Shown piece after piece: positions 35,003 through 44,577 of a stretch of DNA of 64,000 bases. The stretch comes from Flavobacterium piscis (GTDB lineage Bacteria > Bacteroidota > Bacteroidia > Flavobacteriales > Flavobacteriaceae): positions 1 to 64,000 of the forward strand of contig NZ_LVEN01000010.1 of the NCBI RefSeq assembly GCF_001686925.1. Direction: 5' to 3'. Below the pieces are notes generated by a model, which worked only from the letters and a program-made list of their open reading frames with translations, had not been told where the DNA came from and ran no database searches. Both the position numbers and the translations under genes were made by a program. How positions within the stretch are numbered: position 1 is the stretch's first letter; each line of letters begins with the position of its first letter.

Positions 35003-37012
35003 TTAAATTCTTTTTAAAACAATTTTCTCCGTTTGTTTTGCAATCATGGCTTTGTAATATTCTTTTAGCATTTCATACTTTTCAGTAGATACAATTGCCT
35101 CGTTGATTTGATGCTGAATATTTATTTGATATCCGTTTGCTGTCGGAGCAATATTAAACTTGAAACTTCCCAAATTATCTTCCATATTAATAATAGATGG
35201 TGCAGGCAATACCTCCGCTGTAAAGCCCTCAGGAATTTGAAGTGTTATATTATATTTATCCATAAAAGGAAATCCAAAATCAACCGGATATTCTCTGAGA
35301 TCCTGTTTGAAAGGATTTTGTTCATTTGTAAAAAACAACATAGGACTTACATATATTTTCCCGCCTATTACTTCGCACAAATTATTTCCGGTAAATGAAT
35401 ACGTTTCCATAGTAGGCAACAATAATTCTTTTTCGTTTGTTCTTGAATATTCGCTTATTTCAATTTTATTATTTCTATTCTCCAGCTTTTCTAAATATTC
35501 TTCTTCTTTAAGCCCGTTAATATTCTCTCTTGTAATCATAGCATTATAATCTGTACATTGTCTTCTGGTTTTTCCTGTCACTTTACCTTCGGCATCAATA
35601 CTATAACTCATAAAAACAATATCATTTGATGTTTTTTGAGGCATCAAATCTACTTCTTCAGAACTTCCGTCTTTTCTTATCAATCGACCATACCAGTTTA
35701 AGGCTCTAAGGGGCAAAATATTAGGAGTTGAAAATCTATCAGAAGCATCTAACAAAATATTTCCATTTGGAGTTTCGACTGCGGCAATGACATAATTAAA
35801 AGCAGTTCTGTTAGGGAAAATTGAGATTCCATTAGCGCGTGTACTTACTAAAACCGGATTTGCTGTTAAACCTGCATAACGCAACATAGCGGTTAGCATT
35901 AAATTAATATCGGCAATATTTCCAGTCTTTTCTTTATATGCTTTTTTAACTCCACTATCACAGCTATATCCAAAATAATCATTCCACTTTACATTTGCTT
36001 TTACATAATCTAAAACAACCAATATTCTTTCATCGGTAGTATTCTTTCCTTCTAATTTCTTTTTCAGATCCTCTTCAAAATAACCAGTCTTATTCAGTTC
36101 AGGACCAATATCTTTATAAATTGTATGTACAACTGCATCCCAATCGACAGAATACAACTTTGTCTCTGATTGAGGAAATTTTGTCATCGATAATTCATGT
36201 TGAATACTTGATGTATAATTATCAATATTATTTACATAAGCTTCGTCTTTCATCGCTGGAAAATCTATAGCAACATATGTAGTCTGCGTTTCTTTATAAT
36301 TTGCTGTACTTGTAGAAAATTTTGTTTTGGTATGCAAATACTCGCTGTCTCTGTCTTTATTTGTAAAAATAACAGATCTTTGATTTGTAACTTCATTTTT
36401 CTTAGGAAAAGCATATCCTTTTTGTCTTGTATTAAAAACGTAATATTCCGGAATATAAGTTGAAAACTCCGAATAATTTACTGGAATACTGGTCTGAAAA
36501 TCCCACTCTCTAATTACTCTATCGCTAGGACTTCTTATAATATAACTAAACTCTATAACAGAACCTTCTTTGACATTAGGCATGGTTATTTTTTTCTGTC
36601 CTCTGTATTTACTTACTACTTCATCAAAAACCCCGTCACTTTTTAGCTTTGTCTTTTCAATTTTCCCATCAACTAAGTTATAAGTAACCGCATCAGAAAA
36701 ATTTACTTTCTCTTTAAAATCAGGCTCATTATAATACCAAACATTTTGATTGGCCCAATTATAACCTTCTTTTTTATAGATCTTAATTCTGGTCTCTACT
36801 TCGGCAACGGTCACAAAACCATAATTCGTATCATATTCTATTCTCGTTTTTCCTTTTTTGTACAAAATTGCAGCTGCTGCCGATGAATCTTTGGGATGTA
36901 CCTTTTGTTCTAATTCAGCAATAGATACTTTTCCTAATTTAAATTCCTGCGCTGTTACATTCGTAATAAGCAACAATAGAATTGACAGACTAAAAAGTTT
37001 GGTAATTTTCAT
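35003..37012 (-). CDS. DUF3857/transglutaminase-like exported protein, catalytic Cys missing (copy B)
   Basis: This 669-aa protein has the same architecture as its downstream neighbour: signal peptide 1-21, DUF3857 domain and transglutaminase-like domain. TGNIADIN replaces the catalytic-cysteine motif (Ile at the Cys position) and TAFNYVIAAV replaces the histidine motif, again leaving LLDAS. Many aligned blocks (NIDNYTSSIQHEL/NIDNYKGSIQHEL, NPVLVSTRANGI/NPVLVSTIQNGI) show that copies B and C arose by tandem duplication. It lies 6 bp after copy A. Confidence 0.82.
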   Translation of the reverse strand: MKITKLFSLSILLLLITNVTAQEFKLGKVSIAELEQKVHPKDSSAAAAILYKKGKTRIEYDTNYGFVTVAEVETRIKIYKKEGYNWANQNVWYYNEPDFKEKVNFSDAVTYNLVDGKIEKTKLKSDGVFDEVVSKYRGQKKITMPNVKEGSVIEFSYIIRSPSDRVIREWDFQTSIPVNYSEFSTYIPEYYVFNTRQKGYAFPKKNEVTNQRSVIFTNKDRDSEYLHTKTKFSTSTANYKETQTTYVAIDFPAMKDEAYVNNIDNYTSSIQHELSMTKFPQSETKLYSVDWDAVVHTIYKDIGPELNKTGYFEEDLKKKLEGKNTTDERILVVLDYVKANVKWNDYFGYSCDSGVKKAYKEKTGNIADINLMLTAMLRYAGLTANPVLVSTRANGISIFPNRTAFNYVIAAVETPNGNILLDASDRFSTPNILPLRALNWYGRLIRKDGSSEEVDLMPQKTSNDIVFMSYSIDAEGKVTGKTRRQCTDYNAMITRENINGLKEEEYLEKLENRNNKIEISEYSRTNEKELLLPTMETYSFTGNNLCEVIGGKIYVSPMLFFTNEQNPFKQDLREYPVDFGFPFMDKYNITLQIPEGFTAEVLPAPSIINMEDNLGSFKFNIAPTANGYQINIQHQINEAIVSTEKYEMLKEYYKAMIAKQTEKIVLKRI

Positions 37013-37018
37013 TTTTGG

Positions 37019-38926
37019 TTAGTTCTTGGTTAATATAATTTTGGCATTATCGTTTCTTGCAACTTGCTCCATAAAAAGACGGTACTCGTCATATTCTTTA
37101 CTTGAATATTGCCCTTTATTTATGAATATAGAGCGTTTGTAAGTCAGTTTATTATTTTCTTTTTTAATGATTTCGGTTTTGTATTCTCCAAATTTTCCTT
37201 TTAATTCAAAGTTTTGAGGCAAAAATTCTATTGTAAAACCTGTTGGTAAATTAATTTCGATTTCATCTGAATCTAAATAACCACGCTGAATCTGAAGCGG
37301 GGTTTTTCTATTACGGATTCTCTTAACATTAGCAGAAGTTTGATTGAATGCATTTACGGTAAAAATCATTTTGTTCGCAGAAATTGCGGCATAGTTTAAA
37401 GCACTTGTTTGCACATCCTCAGTAAATTGAACATTTTCTTTATTATTAGTAAAAGAAATTTTACCCAATTTTAAATTATTGATATTATTCCAATAATCTT
37501 TATAATGAGCTTCTTTTTCTGTTGGCTGTAAAGTTTCTAATCTAGCCTTTGTGTTGTATTGAGAACCTTCTGAAACAATTGATAATGAACCCGAAAAATT
37601 ACCATTTTCGTCTATGGTATATAATCCTTTATCTTTTTGAGTATTTCCTAAATCCTCATACACTTTTGTTCTCACAATTTCTCCCCCTTCCGGCTTAATA
37701 ATCAAGACATCCCGATCATCAGTAAAAGTTCCCTGATATCCAAAAGGAGCGTCCTGGCTTGTACATTCTAACCAAGTGTAATGATTTCCATTTGGAATAG
37801 CCAAAATCATGTGATTTCCCTGCATCGAAACAAAATCAGACTGAATATTAGATTTGTAACGATCTCCATATAAAATAGTATTGTAAGAAGGAACATCTAC
37901 AACCTGTAAAAGTGCTTTTGTATAATTCGATAATGCCTTACAGTCTCCATAACCTAAACGATCTACATCGCTGGCAAGCATAGGTTTCCAACCTCCAATA
38001 CCGACAGCAATATTTACATATCTGGATTTTTTTTGTACATAATCGTAAATGATCTTTGCTTTTTTTATAGGATCTTTTTCATCCCCCACTAATGCTTTTA
38101 TTTTCGTTTTCGTTTCTTCCGGCAAAGTAGTAGTTCCTGTTAAGATTTTTTCACCATACCATTTACCAAATGCTTCCCATGTTGTGGCAGTACCATCAAC
38201 TCCTTCTAAATGAAATTTTTCTAATCCCATCATTACTTTCGGAAAAAGATCATCAGTAGACGGACTGTAATCTTCTACTTTTCTCGCTAAAATATTAAGA
38301 GCAACATAACTTAGTTTTGTATCGGTATCAATAGTTTTCTTTATATCAAAACCTGAAAAATAGAACTCCTTCTTTTTAAATCCCAGATCATTTGGAAAAG
38401 AAACATTTAAAATACATTTCTCCACGCTTACATTGTAATCTCCTAAAAAATACCATCTTGGTATAAAAGCAGTACTTGATGTTTCAATTTCACTGGTATA
38501 AACGATTGTAAAAGGATATGAAATTGGTGTATAATCTAAGTACAGTACACGGCTATCAGAAAAAAGAGTGCTTCCGCTTACCGCACTATTATCCTTAAAA
38601 TCTTTTCGTTTAATTTTTTTGATTTCTTTACCGGATATATCATAAACAACTGCTTCGATATTTTTTACACTCAGTGATTTATCATAGTGTTGATAAGCAT
38701 CAATGTTTCTTAATCCTTTTTCATTTAAAACTGTTACAACGCGCTGTGTTTTGATATTCATGCTTCTCTGCGAAGCAATATTAATATCCATTTGATCTAA
38801 TCGAACAACAGCGTTGGCATTTTCTTTAAGACTATCAGAAATCGCTGTTACAGCATATTCGGTTTTTTGAGCCGAAAGAATAAGGGTAAATAAGAAAAAA
38901 AATAATCCCGAAAAAGTAAATTTCAT
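37019..38926 (-). CDS. DUF3857/transglutaminase-like exported protein, catalytic Cys present (copy A)
   Basis: This 635-aa protein is the first gene of the cluster. It has a signal peptide at 1-19, a DUF3857 domain (about 55-240) and a transglutaminase core with C329 (GYGDCKALSNYTKALL) and H372 (QGNHMILAIP). The third position reads E387 (TWLECTS) rather than the usual aspartate. It is more distant from copies B and C than they are from each other. A -7 element (TATATTTG, 38943-38950, minus) lies 17-24 bp upstream of the ATG. Confidence 0.82.
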   Translation of the reverse strand: MKFTFSGLFFFLFTLILSAQKTEYAVTAISDSLKENANAVVRLDQMDINIASQRSMNIKTQRVVTVLNEKGLRNIDAYQHYDKSLSVKNIEAVVYDISGKEIKKIKRKDFKDNSAVSGSTLFSDSRVLYLDYTPISYPFTIVYTSEIETSSTAFIPRWYFLGDYNVSVEKCILNVSFPNDLGFKKKEFYFSGFDIKKTIDTDTKLSYVALNILARKVEDYSPSTDDLFPKVMMGLEKFHLEGVDGTATTWEAFGKWYGEKILTGTTTLPEETKTKIKALVGDEKDPIKKAKIIYDYVQKKSRYVNIAVGIGGWKPMLASDVDRLGYGDCKALSNYTKALLQVVDVPSYNTILYGDRYKSNIQSDFVSMQGNHMILAIPNGNHYTWLECTSQDAPFGYQGTFTDDRDVLIIKPEGGEIVRTKVYEDLGNTQKDKGLYTIDENGNFSGSLSIVSEGSQYNTKARLETLQPTEKEAHYKDYWNNINNLKLGKISFTNNKENVQFTEDVQTSALNYAAISANKMIFTVNAFNQTSANVKRIRNRKTPLQIQRGYLDSDEIEINLPTGFTIEFLPQNFELKGKFGEYKTEIIKKENNKLTYKRSIFINKGQYSSKEYDEYRLFMEQVARNDNAKIILTKN

Positions 38927-38942
38927 TAGTAAGTAATTTCGC

Positions 38943-38950
38943 CAAATATA
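38943..38950 (-). promoter_or_regulatory. -7 element of the DUF3857 operon
   Basis: TATATTTG on the minus strand is an exact TAnnTTTG match. No -33 TTG is visible. It predicts a leader of about 10 nt for the four-gene unit. Confidence 0.5.
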
Positions 38951-38990
38951 TATTATTTTTAGAAATTCTTAACATATGTTTAATAAAATT

Positions 38991-39443
38991 TTACTCTCTA
39001 TTTTTGCTGTCAATTAAAATCGTTACAGGGCCGTCATTTAAGAGACTAACCTTCATATCTGCACCAAAAATTCCGGTTTGAACTTTTTTATTAAATTCTT
39101 TTTCTAAAGATTTTACAAAATTCTCATACATCGGAATCGCGAATTCGGGTTTTGATGCTTTTATATAAGATGGACGATTACCTTTTTTTGTAGAAGCATG
39201 AAGTGTAAACTGACTTACAACTATAATATCTCCATCGATATCCTGAACCGAGCAGTTCATAACATCATTCTCATCACCAAAAATTCTCATTTTGATGATT
39301 TTACCAACGAGCCAATCAATATCTTCCTGAGTGTCCAGATCTTCAATTCCCACGAGAACAAGTAAACCTTTTTTTATATCAGCTGTTTTATTTCCATCAA
39401 CGGTAACGGACGCTTCTGAAACTCTTTGAAGAACAATTCTCAT
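38991..39443 (-). CDS. dtd: D-aminoacyl-tRNA deacylase
   Basis: This 150-aa protein removes D-amino acids (and glycine from tRNA-Ala) mischarged on tRNA. It has the family start MRIVLQRVSEASVTVDG, the SQFTL motif (77-81) and the C-terminal NDGPVTILIDS motif with the cross-subunit Gly-Pro. Its length is standard. The gene lies 158 bp after rsgA on the same strand, with a short TTGGAATTTTCGCC repeat between them. Confidence 0.94.
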   Translation of the reverse strand: MRIVLQRVSEASVTVDGNKTADIKKGLLVLVGIEDLDTQEDIDWLVGKIIKMRIFGDENDVMNCSVQDIDGDIIVVSQFTLHASTKKGNRPSYIKASKPEFAIPMYENFVKSLEKEFNKKVQTGIFGADMKVSLLNDGPVTILIDSKNRE

Positions 39444-39601
39444 ATTTTATCTAATAATGTGGTTTTTGCCACAGATTACACGGATTAAAAAGATTTAAAT
39501 TTCTAGCGTTAGATGCATTGCTGCGCATCTCTACAATAAACTATTGTCTATGGATTTGGGTTGGAATTGGAATTTTCGCCTTGGAATTTTCGCCTTGGAA
39601 T

Positions 39602-40585
39602 TTATTTTTGGTTTCTGGTCTCATCACTAGCTTTTCGATCTTCATCATACGAATCTGTACGATAATTTTCGTCATCGCCTTCCAGTATTTTCAAGTAACT
39701 ATTGTAACGTGACCAGGCGATCTCATCTCTTTCTAAAGCAGCTTTTATTGCGCAATGAGGTTCTTCTTTATGTAGACAATTGTTAAACTTGCATTGATCT
39801 TTTAATTTAAAGAATTCCGGAAAATAACCGCTGATTTCTTCTTTTTCCATATCAACAATTCCGAAACCTTTGATTCCCGGCGTATCGATAATTTTTGCAT
39901 TAAAAGACAAATCATACATTTCGGCAAAAGTTGTCGTATGCTGACCTTGTTTACTTGCTTCAGAAATGGTTTTGGTTTTAAGATGTAACGAAGGTTCCAT
40001 GGCATTGACTAAAGTCGATTTCCCAACACCTGAATGTCCTGAAAACATGCTTACTTTACCAATCATCATTTCTTTTAATTCGTCAATACCTTTCATTTCT
40101 GTTGAAGAAACACGAAGGCATTTGTAACCAATTTGCTGATATACGTATTGCATATACAATTGATCTTCGAGAGTTGGCTCGTCAAAAGTATCTATTTTAT
40201 TAAAAACAAGAATCGTTTCGATATTATAAGCTTCCGCAGTAACCAGAAAACGATCGATAAAGTTGAAGGTTGTTGGTGGATTATTAATCGTAATTAATAA
40301 AAACACACGATCAATATTTGATGCGATAATATGCATTTGATGCGAAAGGTTAACCGATTTACGAACGATGTAATTTTTTCTTTCGTGAATATTAAAAATC
40401 GTTCCGGTTAAGGCATCTGAAGTTTCTTCCAATTCATAATCGACAATATCGCCCACAGCAATAGGATTAGTGCTTTTTATACCTTTCATCCTAAACTTCC
40501 CTTTCATACGGCATTCTATAAAATCGCCTTGTTCAGATTTTACAGTGTACCAACTTCCTGTAGATTTATATACGAGTCCTGTCAT
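39602..40585 (-). CDS. rsgA: Ribosome small subunit-dependent GTPase A
   Basis: This 327-aa circularly permuted GTPase helps mature the 30S subunit. It has an N-terminal OB domain (1-75), G4 NKID (129-132), G1 GHSGVGKS (183-190), G3 DTPG (235-238) and a C-terminal zinc site (C266, C271, H273, C279). The order G4-G1-G3 is the hallmark of the family. The last 30 residues are charged and variable. It has its own promoter at 40648-40679. Confidence 0.94.
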   Translation of the reverse strand: MTGLVYKSTGSWYTVKSEQGDFIECRMKGKFRMKGIKSTNPIAVGDIVDYELEETSDALTGTIFNIHERKNYIVRKSVNLSHQMHIIASNIDRVFLLITINNPPTTFNFIDRFLVTAEAYNIETILVFNKIDTFDEPTLEDQLYMQYVYQQIGYKCLRVSSTEMKGIDELKEMMIGKVSMFSGHSGVGKSTLVNAMEPSLHLKTKTISEASKQGQHTTTFAEMYDLSFNAKIIDTPGIKGFGIVDMEKEEISGYFPEFFKLKDQCKFNNCLHKEEPHCAIKAALERDEIAWSRYNSYLKILEGDDENYRTDSYDEDRKASDETRNQK

Positions 40586-40641
40586 TCTTTAATTTTAGAT
40601 TATTGATTTTAGATTTTAGATTACTCTTAGAACTAAAAAAT

Positions 40642-40690
40642 AAAAGGCAAAATTACGTTTTTAGAATTGAACAACGCAATTTCGCCTTTT
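40642..40690 (-). terminator. Terminator of the VIT/plug gene, overlapping the rsgA promoter
   Basis: AAAAGGC(a)AAATT(a)CG at 40642-40657 pairs with CG(c)AATTT(c)GCCTTTT at 40675-40690. It follows the stop at 40723 on the minus strand. The rsgA -7 and -33 elements lie within its arms. Confidence 0.65.
40648..40679 (-). promoter_or_regulatory. rsgA promoter
   Basis: On the minus strand TTG (40677-40679), 21 nt and TAATTTTG (40648-40655) match the consensus. Transcription would start near 40641, about 55 nt before the ATG. Confidence 0.65.
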
Positions 40691-40722
40691 AAAATTAAAG
40701 ACTTACTCAGAATTTGGTACGT

Positions 40723-43700
40723 TTACCAAACAATTTCGGCTAAAATCTCATTCTCTTTGATTTTTCCTAACTGAATTGTTTTTAACGTTTTTGTCGTTTT
40801 ACCTGCTCTTGTGGTATAAATTTCTACCATAACGGTTGCGGGGCCACTTTCGGTTAATTCTCTTTCACCAAAATAATTGGTTTTTATTTGATATTTTCCT
40901 TTTATCGCATTTCTAATTAAATATTGTTCCGGGCCATAACCTTGGGTAAAATCTTTAGAAAATCTCGCGCCGGCTTGTGTACTTTTATGTGCGTAATAAC
41001 ATTCTTCTCCGTTTGGTTCAATAATATGAAGATCTAAATCGACATCCATCAGGTTCCAGTTCATAATTATTCTGATATCAACCGGCATTTTCTCTAAATG
41101 TTTTTTATCAAGTTTACCTGTTTTCAAACCTTTGTGTTCCATCGTCAAACGGTTAACATCCATTAAAATAATATCTTCCACACCTTGGTATTGTCCACTC
41201 ATTTCTCCGTAATAATTTACTTCTAATGCCTTAATCAATTGATCAAAAGCTTCCTGGTATTTTCCTGCATCTTCAAGAGCCAACGCATAATCTCTTAAAC
41301 TTTGTGGTTCATGCGCTCTCCATTTTGCAATTTGTCTTGCAGTAAATAAGGCATCATCAAAATCTTTCCACTGACGTAATGTATACGTAAGGGTTTTATA
41401 AAGCTGATGATTCTCTAAACCTAAATCGGCAATAGTACTGATTACCTGCAAAGCTTTTTTGATATCGCCCTGATTGTAGAAAAAATGAGCCACATCAAAA
41501 TAAAAACTTGGATTTCTCTCTTGTCCGTTCCTTAATTCAAAATATAAATCATATTGTTTTTCTTTTGGTGCAGCCGTTAAAGCTTTTAGATACAAACGAT
41601 CGGGATTCCAGGTTTTAGGTTCATTATTAATCATATTAGATTCTCCCTTTTTCGTAACAACATTTACGACTCCGTTTGATGCCCTACTTCCATAAAGTGC
41701 AGTTACCATAGTATTTTTAAGAACATCTACAGAAGCGATATCATCCTGATCCAAATCTGACAATTCACCCTCAAAAGGTTTTCCATCCACAATTATCAAA
41801 GGTTTTTGTGAGATCGGCATTGAAACCTTCTCATCAAATATAACTTTATCAATACTCCCAGAAGATGAAGCAGCAATTCCGGAAACTTTCTCCTCTAGTC
41901 TTTGTGCTATATCGGCATTTTGAGAAATAGTTTCAGATGTAATAGATTGTACTGAAGATGTCATATCCCTTTTTCTAACAGGAGCGGCGTAACTCGTTAC
42001 AACAACTTCTTGTAATGATTGCGTATTTTCTCTTAATTGAACCCTAATTTGGTTATTTGTTCCAACATTTAATTGATAAGAATCAAAACCAATATAACTA
42101 AAATTAAGAGTACTATTTTCGGCTGCTCTAATTACAAATTTCCCATCAAAATCAGTGTAAACGCCTTCTCTTTCTCCTCTTATTGTTACGGTCACTCCAG
42201 GCAGGGCTAATCCCTGCTGATCTAAAACAGTCCCCTCAATTCTACCTGCTGCAACATTTGTGCTTCTGGTAGATACTGCACTTGCACTTCTGCCTGAACT
42301 CCTGTTTTCTTCATTGTCTGATCTTCGGTTTTTTTGAACTTTTGGTTTTGGTAAAGGTTTTGGTGCAGTATATTTCACGTCTTTTTTCCACCAGTCATTT
42401 AAACCTTGAAAATAACTTTCGATACTTTCCCAATTATTTTTTTGCTGCGCCAGACTTCTATCGTTTTCCTGTTTTTTTATTCTGTCAAATTCAGCACGTA
42501 ACTCAGCTGGTGGAATAATATCATACGAAATATAATCACGAATATCTTCGAGAACAATCAACGAGGTATTTTTGGTTATGATGCCATATTTCTTTCCTAA
42601 AAGTTCAATTTCATCAGCATTTTTATCATATTGAAAATCAAGATTGGCTATTTTTTTCTGTGCCCAAAGTTTTTCAACATTTACATCATTTGTGTTCTGA
42701 AGAACCGCGTCTAAAGTAATTTTTCGTTCTAAAACTGCTTCGTTATTATAACCAAATAATAAGGTAATTTGATTTTTTTGATTCAGAGAAATTCCTGAAA
42801 AACTAAAGCTTCCTGAAACCGAAGTTCCTTCCACCGGAAATAAATCTGTTACCGTGTAGTTCTCTTTTATACCTAAAAACTTCAAATTACTATTCGTCAG
42901 TTTATCCAATGCATTGTCCTGATTCACCTGATTTAAATTGATAAAATTACCGCCCGTTTGCATCGCCGAATAATTCAGAAAAGAAAAATCTGCTGAAACC
43001 GATGATGTTATCGTGTAAATTGGCTTTTTAGTCTTTGGTAAAACATTCTCGCTCAAAGATGAAAGTCCGTCAGAGAAAAACAAATATTCGTCGTTATTCA
43101 CGAAATTAAGTTGCGAAAAACGAGTTCCTCCATCATAATTTGTATGCTCTAAAACTGCTTTTAATTCAGACCAGTTTCCGTTTGTAATGGTGTATTCTTT
43201 TTGTTTTTCGAAAGTATAATTCAAAAAGTATAAAGTGACTTTTGTGTTTTTTATTTTTTGAAAATAAGCATTCAACAAACTCAGTTCTTTTTTTACATCT
43301 CTTGTTTTACAACTCAGTGAATTATCCCAAATTAAACCAATTGAAACCGGAGTTTTTTTAGCTATTTTATTTCCTTCGATAAAAGTATTTCCGTAAAAAT
43401 AATGTTGTCCGCCCACATTTTGCATGATTACACTCGGAGCATTTTCCTGAATCGGAATCTTAAAAAGTAGTTTTTCAGATGGCTGATAATTTTCTTTTTT
43501 GATCGAAGTTTGAAAAGATTGATTCCATTTCGAAAAAACAATTGCATCTCCCGAATTCTCCGAAACAGTTGGCGAAGCCGAAGTTCCTAAAACTGAAACA
43601 TTCAATTCAAAATTATCGAGTTTTTTAGGATAACGACTTACCAATTGATACGCCAGATTGTCTTTATCAAATGCCGAAAGTTCTTCTTCATAACCTATGA

Positions 43701-44169
43701 TCACCGTTCGTTCTCCGTTTGGCATAATAGGATAAATTCTGGTTCTAAAATTATTTCCGTCTACTTTCTCTAATAATCCGGGATCGACACGACGATGTTC
43801 TATGGCTTCAAAAACCTGTTTCCCCTTGTTTTTATTTACAGGAACCGCTTCACGCATTTTACGATTGATGTCAATAGCATATCTCGAAACCGAAACATTT
43901 TCGGGTAACGGAAAAATAAGTTCCGCTTCCATCTGGCGCGTTCCTGAGTTAAAGAAATGCATTTCGGCAGTGGTATAAGCAATATTACCCACCACTTTTA
44001 CATTCACAATTAGTTTATTCATTCTAACCTTTTCCGCTTCTTCACCTTTTACTGTTAATTCGGGGCTTTGTGCGAAAGATTTTGTTCCTAAAAACAATAT
44101 CAAATAAAATAACATTTTCAAATTAACTTGAAAAATTCCTGGCTGAGACAAACATAATTTTGATTTCAT
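40723..44169 (-). CDS. Chimeric exported protein: VIT + vWA-like + carboxypeptidase-regulatory + SusC-type plug + TPR + DUF2135-like
   Basis: This 1148-aa protein has a signal ending near Q34 (FLGTKSFAQ). In order it has a VIT domain (about 45-165, with ELIFPLPENVSVSRY and RVDPGLLEKVDGNNFRTRI), a vWA-like domain with MIDAS-type DNSLS (282-286), a proline/serine linker, a carboxypeptidase-regulatory-like beta domain (643-713), a SusC/RagA-type plug (about 718-840, ending LYGSRASNGVVNVVTKKG) with no beta-barrel, TPR-like helices (about 870-1010) and a DUF2135-like C-terminus (about 1030-1148). The start could also be M19 (44113-44115). The family of VIT/vWA proteins binds partners; the plug is unexpected. 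It is a single gene with its own terminator. Confidence 0.8.
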   Translation of the reverse strand: MKSKLCLSQPGIFQVNLKMLFYLILFLGTKSFAQSPELTVKGEEAEKVRMNKLIVNVKVVGNIAYTTAEMHFFNSGTRQMEAELIFPLPENVSVSRYAIDINRKMREAVPVNKNKGKQVFEAIEHRRVDPGLLEKVDGNNFRTRIYPIMPNGERTVIIGYEEELSAFDKDNLAYQLVSRYPKKLDNFELNVSVLGTSASPTVSENSGDAIVFSKWNQSFQTSIKKENYQPSEKLLFKIPIQENAPSVIMQNVGGQHYFYGNTFIEGNKIAKKTPVSIGLIWDNSLSCKTRDVKKELSLLNAYFQKIKNTKVTLYFLNYTFEKQKEYTITNGNWSELKAVLEHTNYDGGTRFSQLNFVNNDEYLFFSDGLSSLSENVLPKTKKPIYTITSSVSADFSFLNYSAMQTGGNFINLNQVNQDNALDKLTNSNLKFLGIKENYTVTDLFPVEGTSVSGSFSFSGISLNQKNQITLLFGYNNEAVLERKITLDAVLQNTNDVNVEKLWAQKKIANLDFQYDKNADEIELLGKKYGIITKNTSLIVLEDIRDYISYDIIPPAELRAEFDRIKKQENDRSLAQQKNNWESIESYFQGLNDWWKKDVKYTAPKPLPKPKVQKNRRSDNEENRSSGRSASAVSTRSTNVAAGRIEGTVLDQQGLALPGVTVTIRGEREGVYTDFDGKFVIRAAENSTLNFSYIGFDSYQLNVGTNNQIRVQLRENTQSLQEVVVTSYAAPVRKRDMTSSVQSITSETISQNADIAQRLEEKVSGIAASSSGSIDKVIFDEKVSMPISQKPLIIVDGKPFEGELSDLDQDDIASVDVLKNTMVTALYGSRASNGVVNVVTKKGESNMINNEPKTWNPDRLYLKALTAAPKEKQYDLYFELRNGQERNPSFYFDVAHFFYNQGDIKKALQVISTIADLGLENHQLYKTLTYTLRQWKDFDDALFTARQIAKWRAHEPQSLRDYALALEDAGKYQEAFDQLIKALEVNYYGEMSGQYQGVEDIILMDVNRLTMEHKGLKTGKLDKKHLEKMPVDIRIIMNWNLMDVDLDLHIIEPNGEECYYAHKSTQAGARFSKDFTQGYGPEQYLIRNAIKGKYQIKTNYFGERELTESGPATVMVEIYTTRAGKTTKTLKTIQLGKIKENEILAEIVW

Positions 44170-44183
44170 AACACGAGAGTTAA

Positions 44184-44207
44184 TGTTCTATAATTGTATA
44201 GAGAACA
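44184..44207. repeat. Small inverted repeat in the leader of the VIT/plug gene
   Basis: TGTTCTATA, attg and TATAGAGAACA form a near-perfect hairpin 15-38 bp upstream of the start codon. It could be an operator or RNA hairpin. No promoter consensus is clear here. Confidence 0.4.
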
Positions 44208-44308
44208 TAAAATCTAAAAAGGTTGGAATGGGTTATAAAAAAAATTAAACCATATAAGTTACATAAGAAAATATTAGCACAAGATCGAAATTAAAAGCTG
44301 TAAAAAAT

Positions 44309-44417
44309 ATAGCGCACGGTTTCAACCGTGGGGCAAAGATTATTGATATACATTGTGTTGTGATCTCAAAAGATTGCGAACATTGGTTGCGTCCCCAAGC
44401 TTGAAACCGTGGGCTAT
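44309..44417. repeat. ATAGCSCACGGTTTCAA inverted repeat element
   Basis: The left arm at 44309-44325 and right arm at 44401-44417 are 17-nt inverted copies with one mismatch, enclosing 75 bp. A short CACGGTTTCAACCGTG palindrome lies within the left side. No ORF is present. It resembles a dispersed palindromic repeat. The remainder of the 408-bp spacer 44170-44577 holds only this and the terminator at 44441. Confidence 0.7.
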
Positions 44418-44440
44418 GTTTACATATACAACCAAAAAAA

Positions 44441-44475
44441 AATCTCCAACACTTCTTTTACAAAGTGCCGGAGAT
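44441..44475 (-). terminator. Terminator of the aromatic amino-acid operon
   Basis: On the minus strand ATCTCCGGCACTT, a loop and AAGTGTTGGAGAT followed by a run of T form a stem with a small internal mismatch. It lies about 100 bp after the DAHP synthase stop. Confidence 0.75.
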
Positions 44476-44577
44476 CTTAAAAAAACAATCTATTTTTAAA
44501 TAATGCTATAAGAAAAGTTTAAAATAATTTCACAAAAACTTAAATTCCCTTATATCACTTATCTGATTTTGAAAAAA

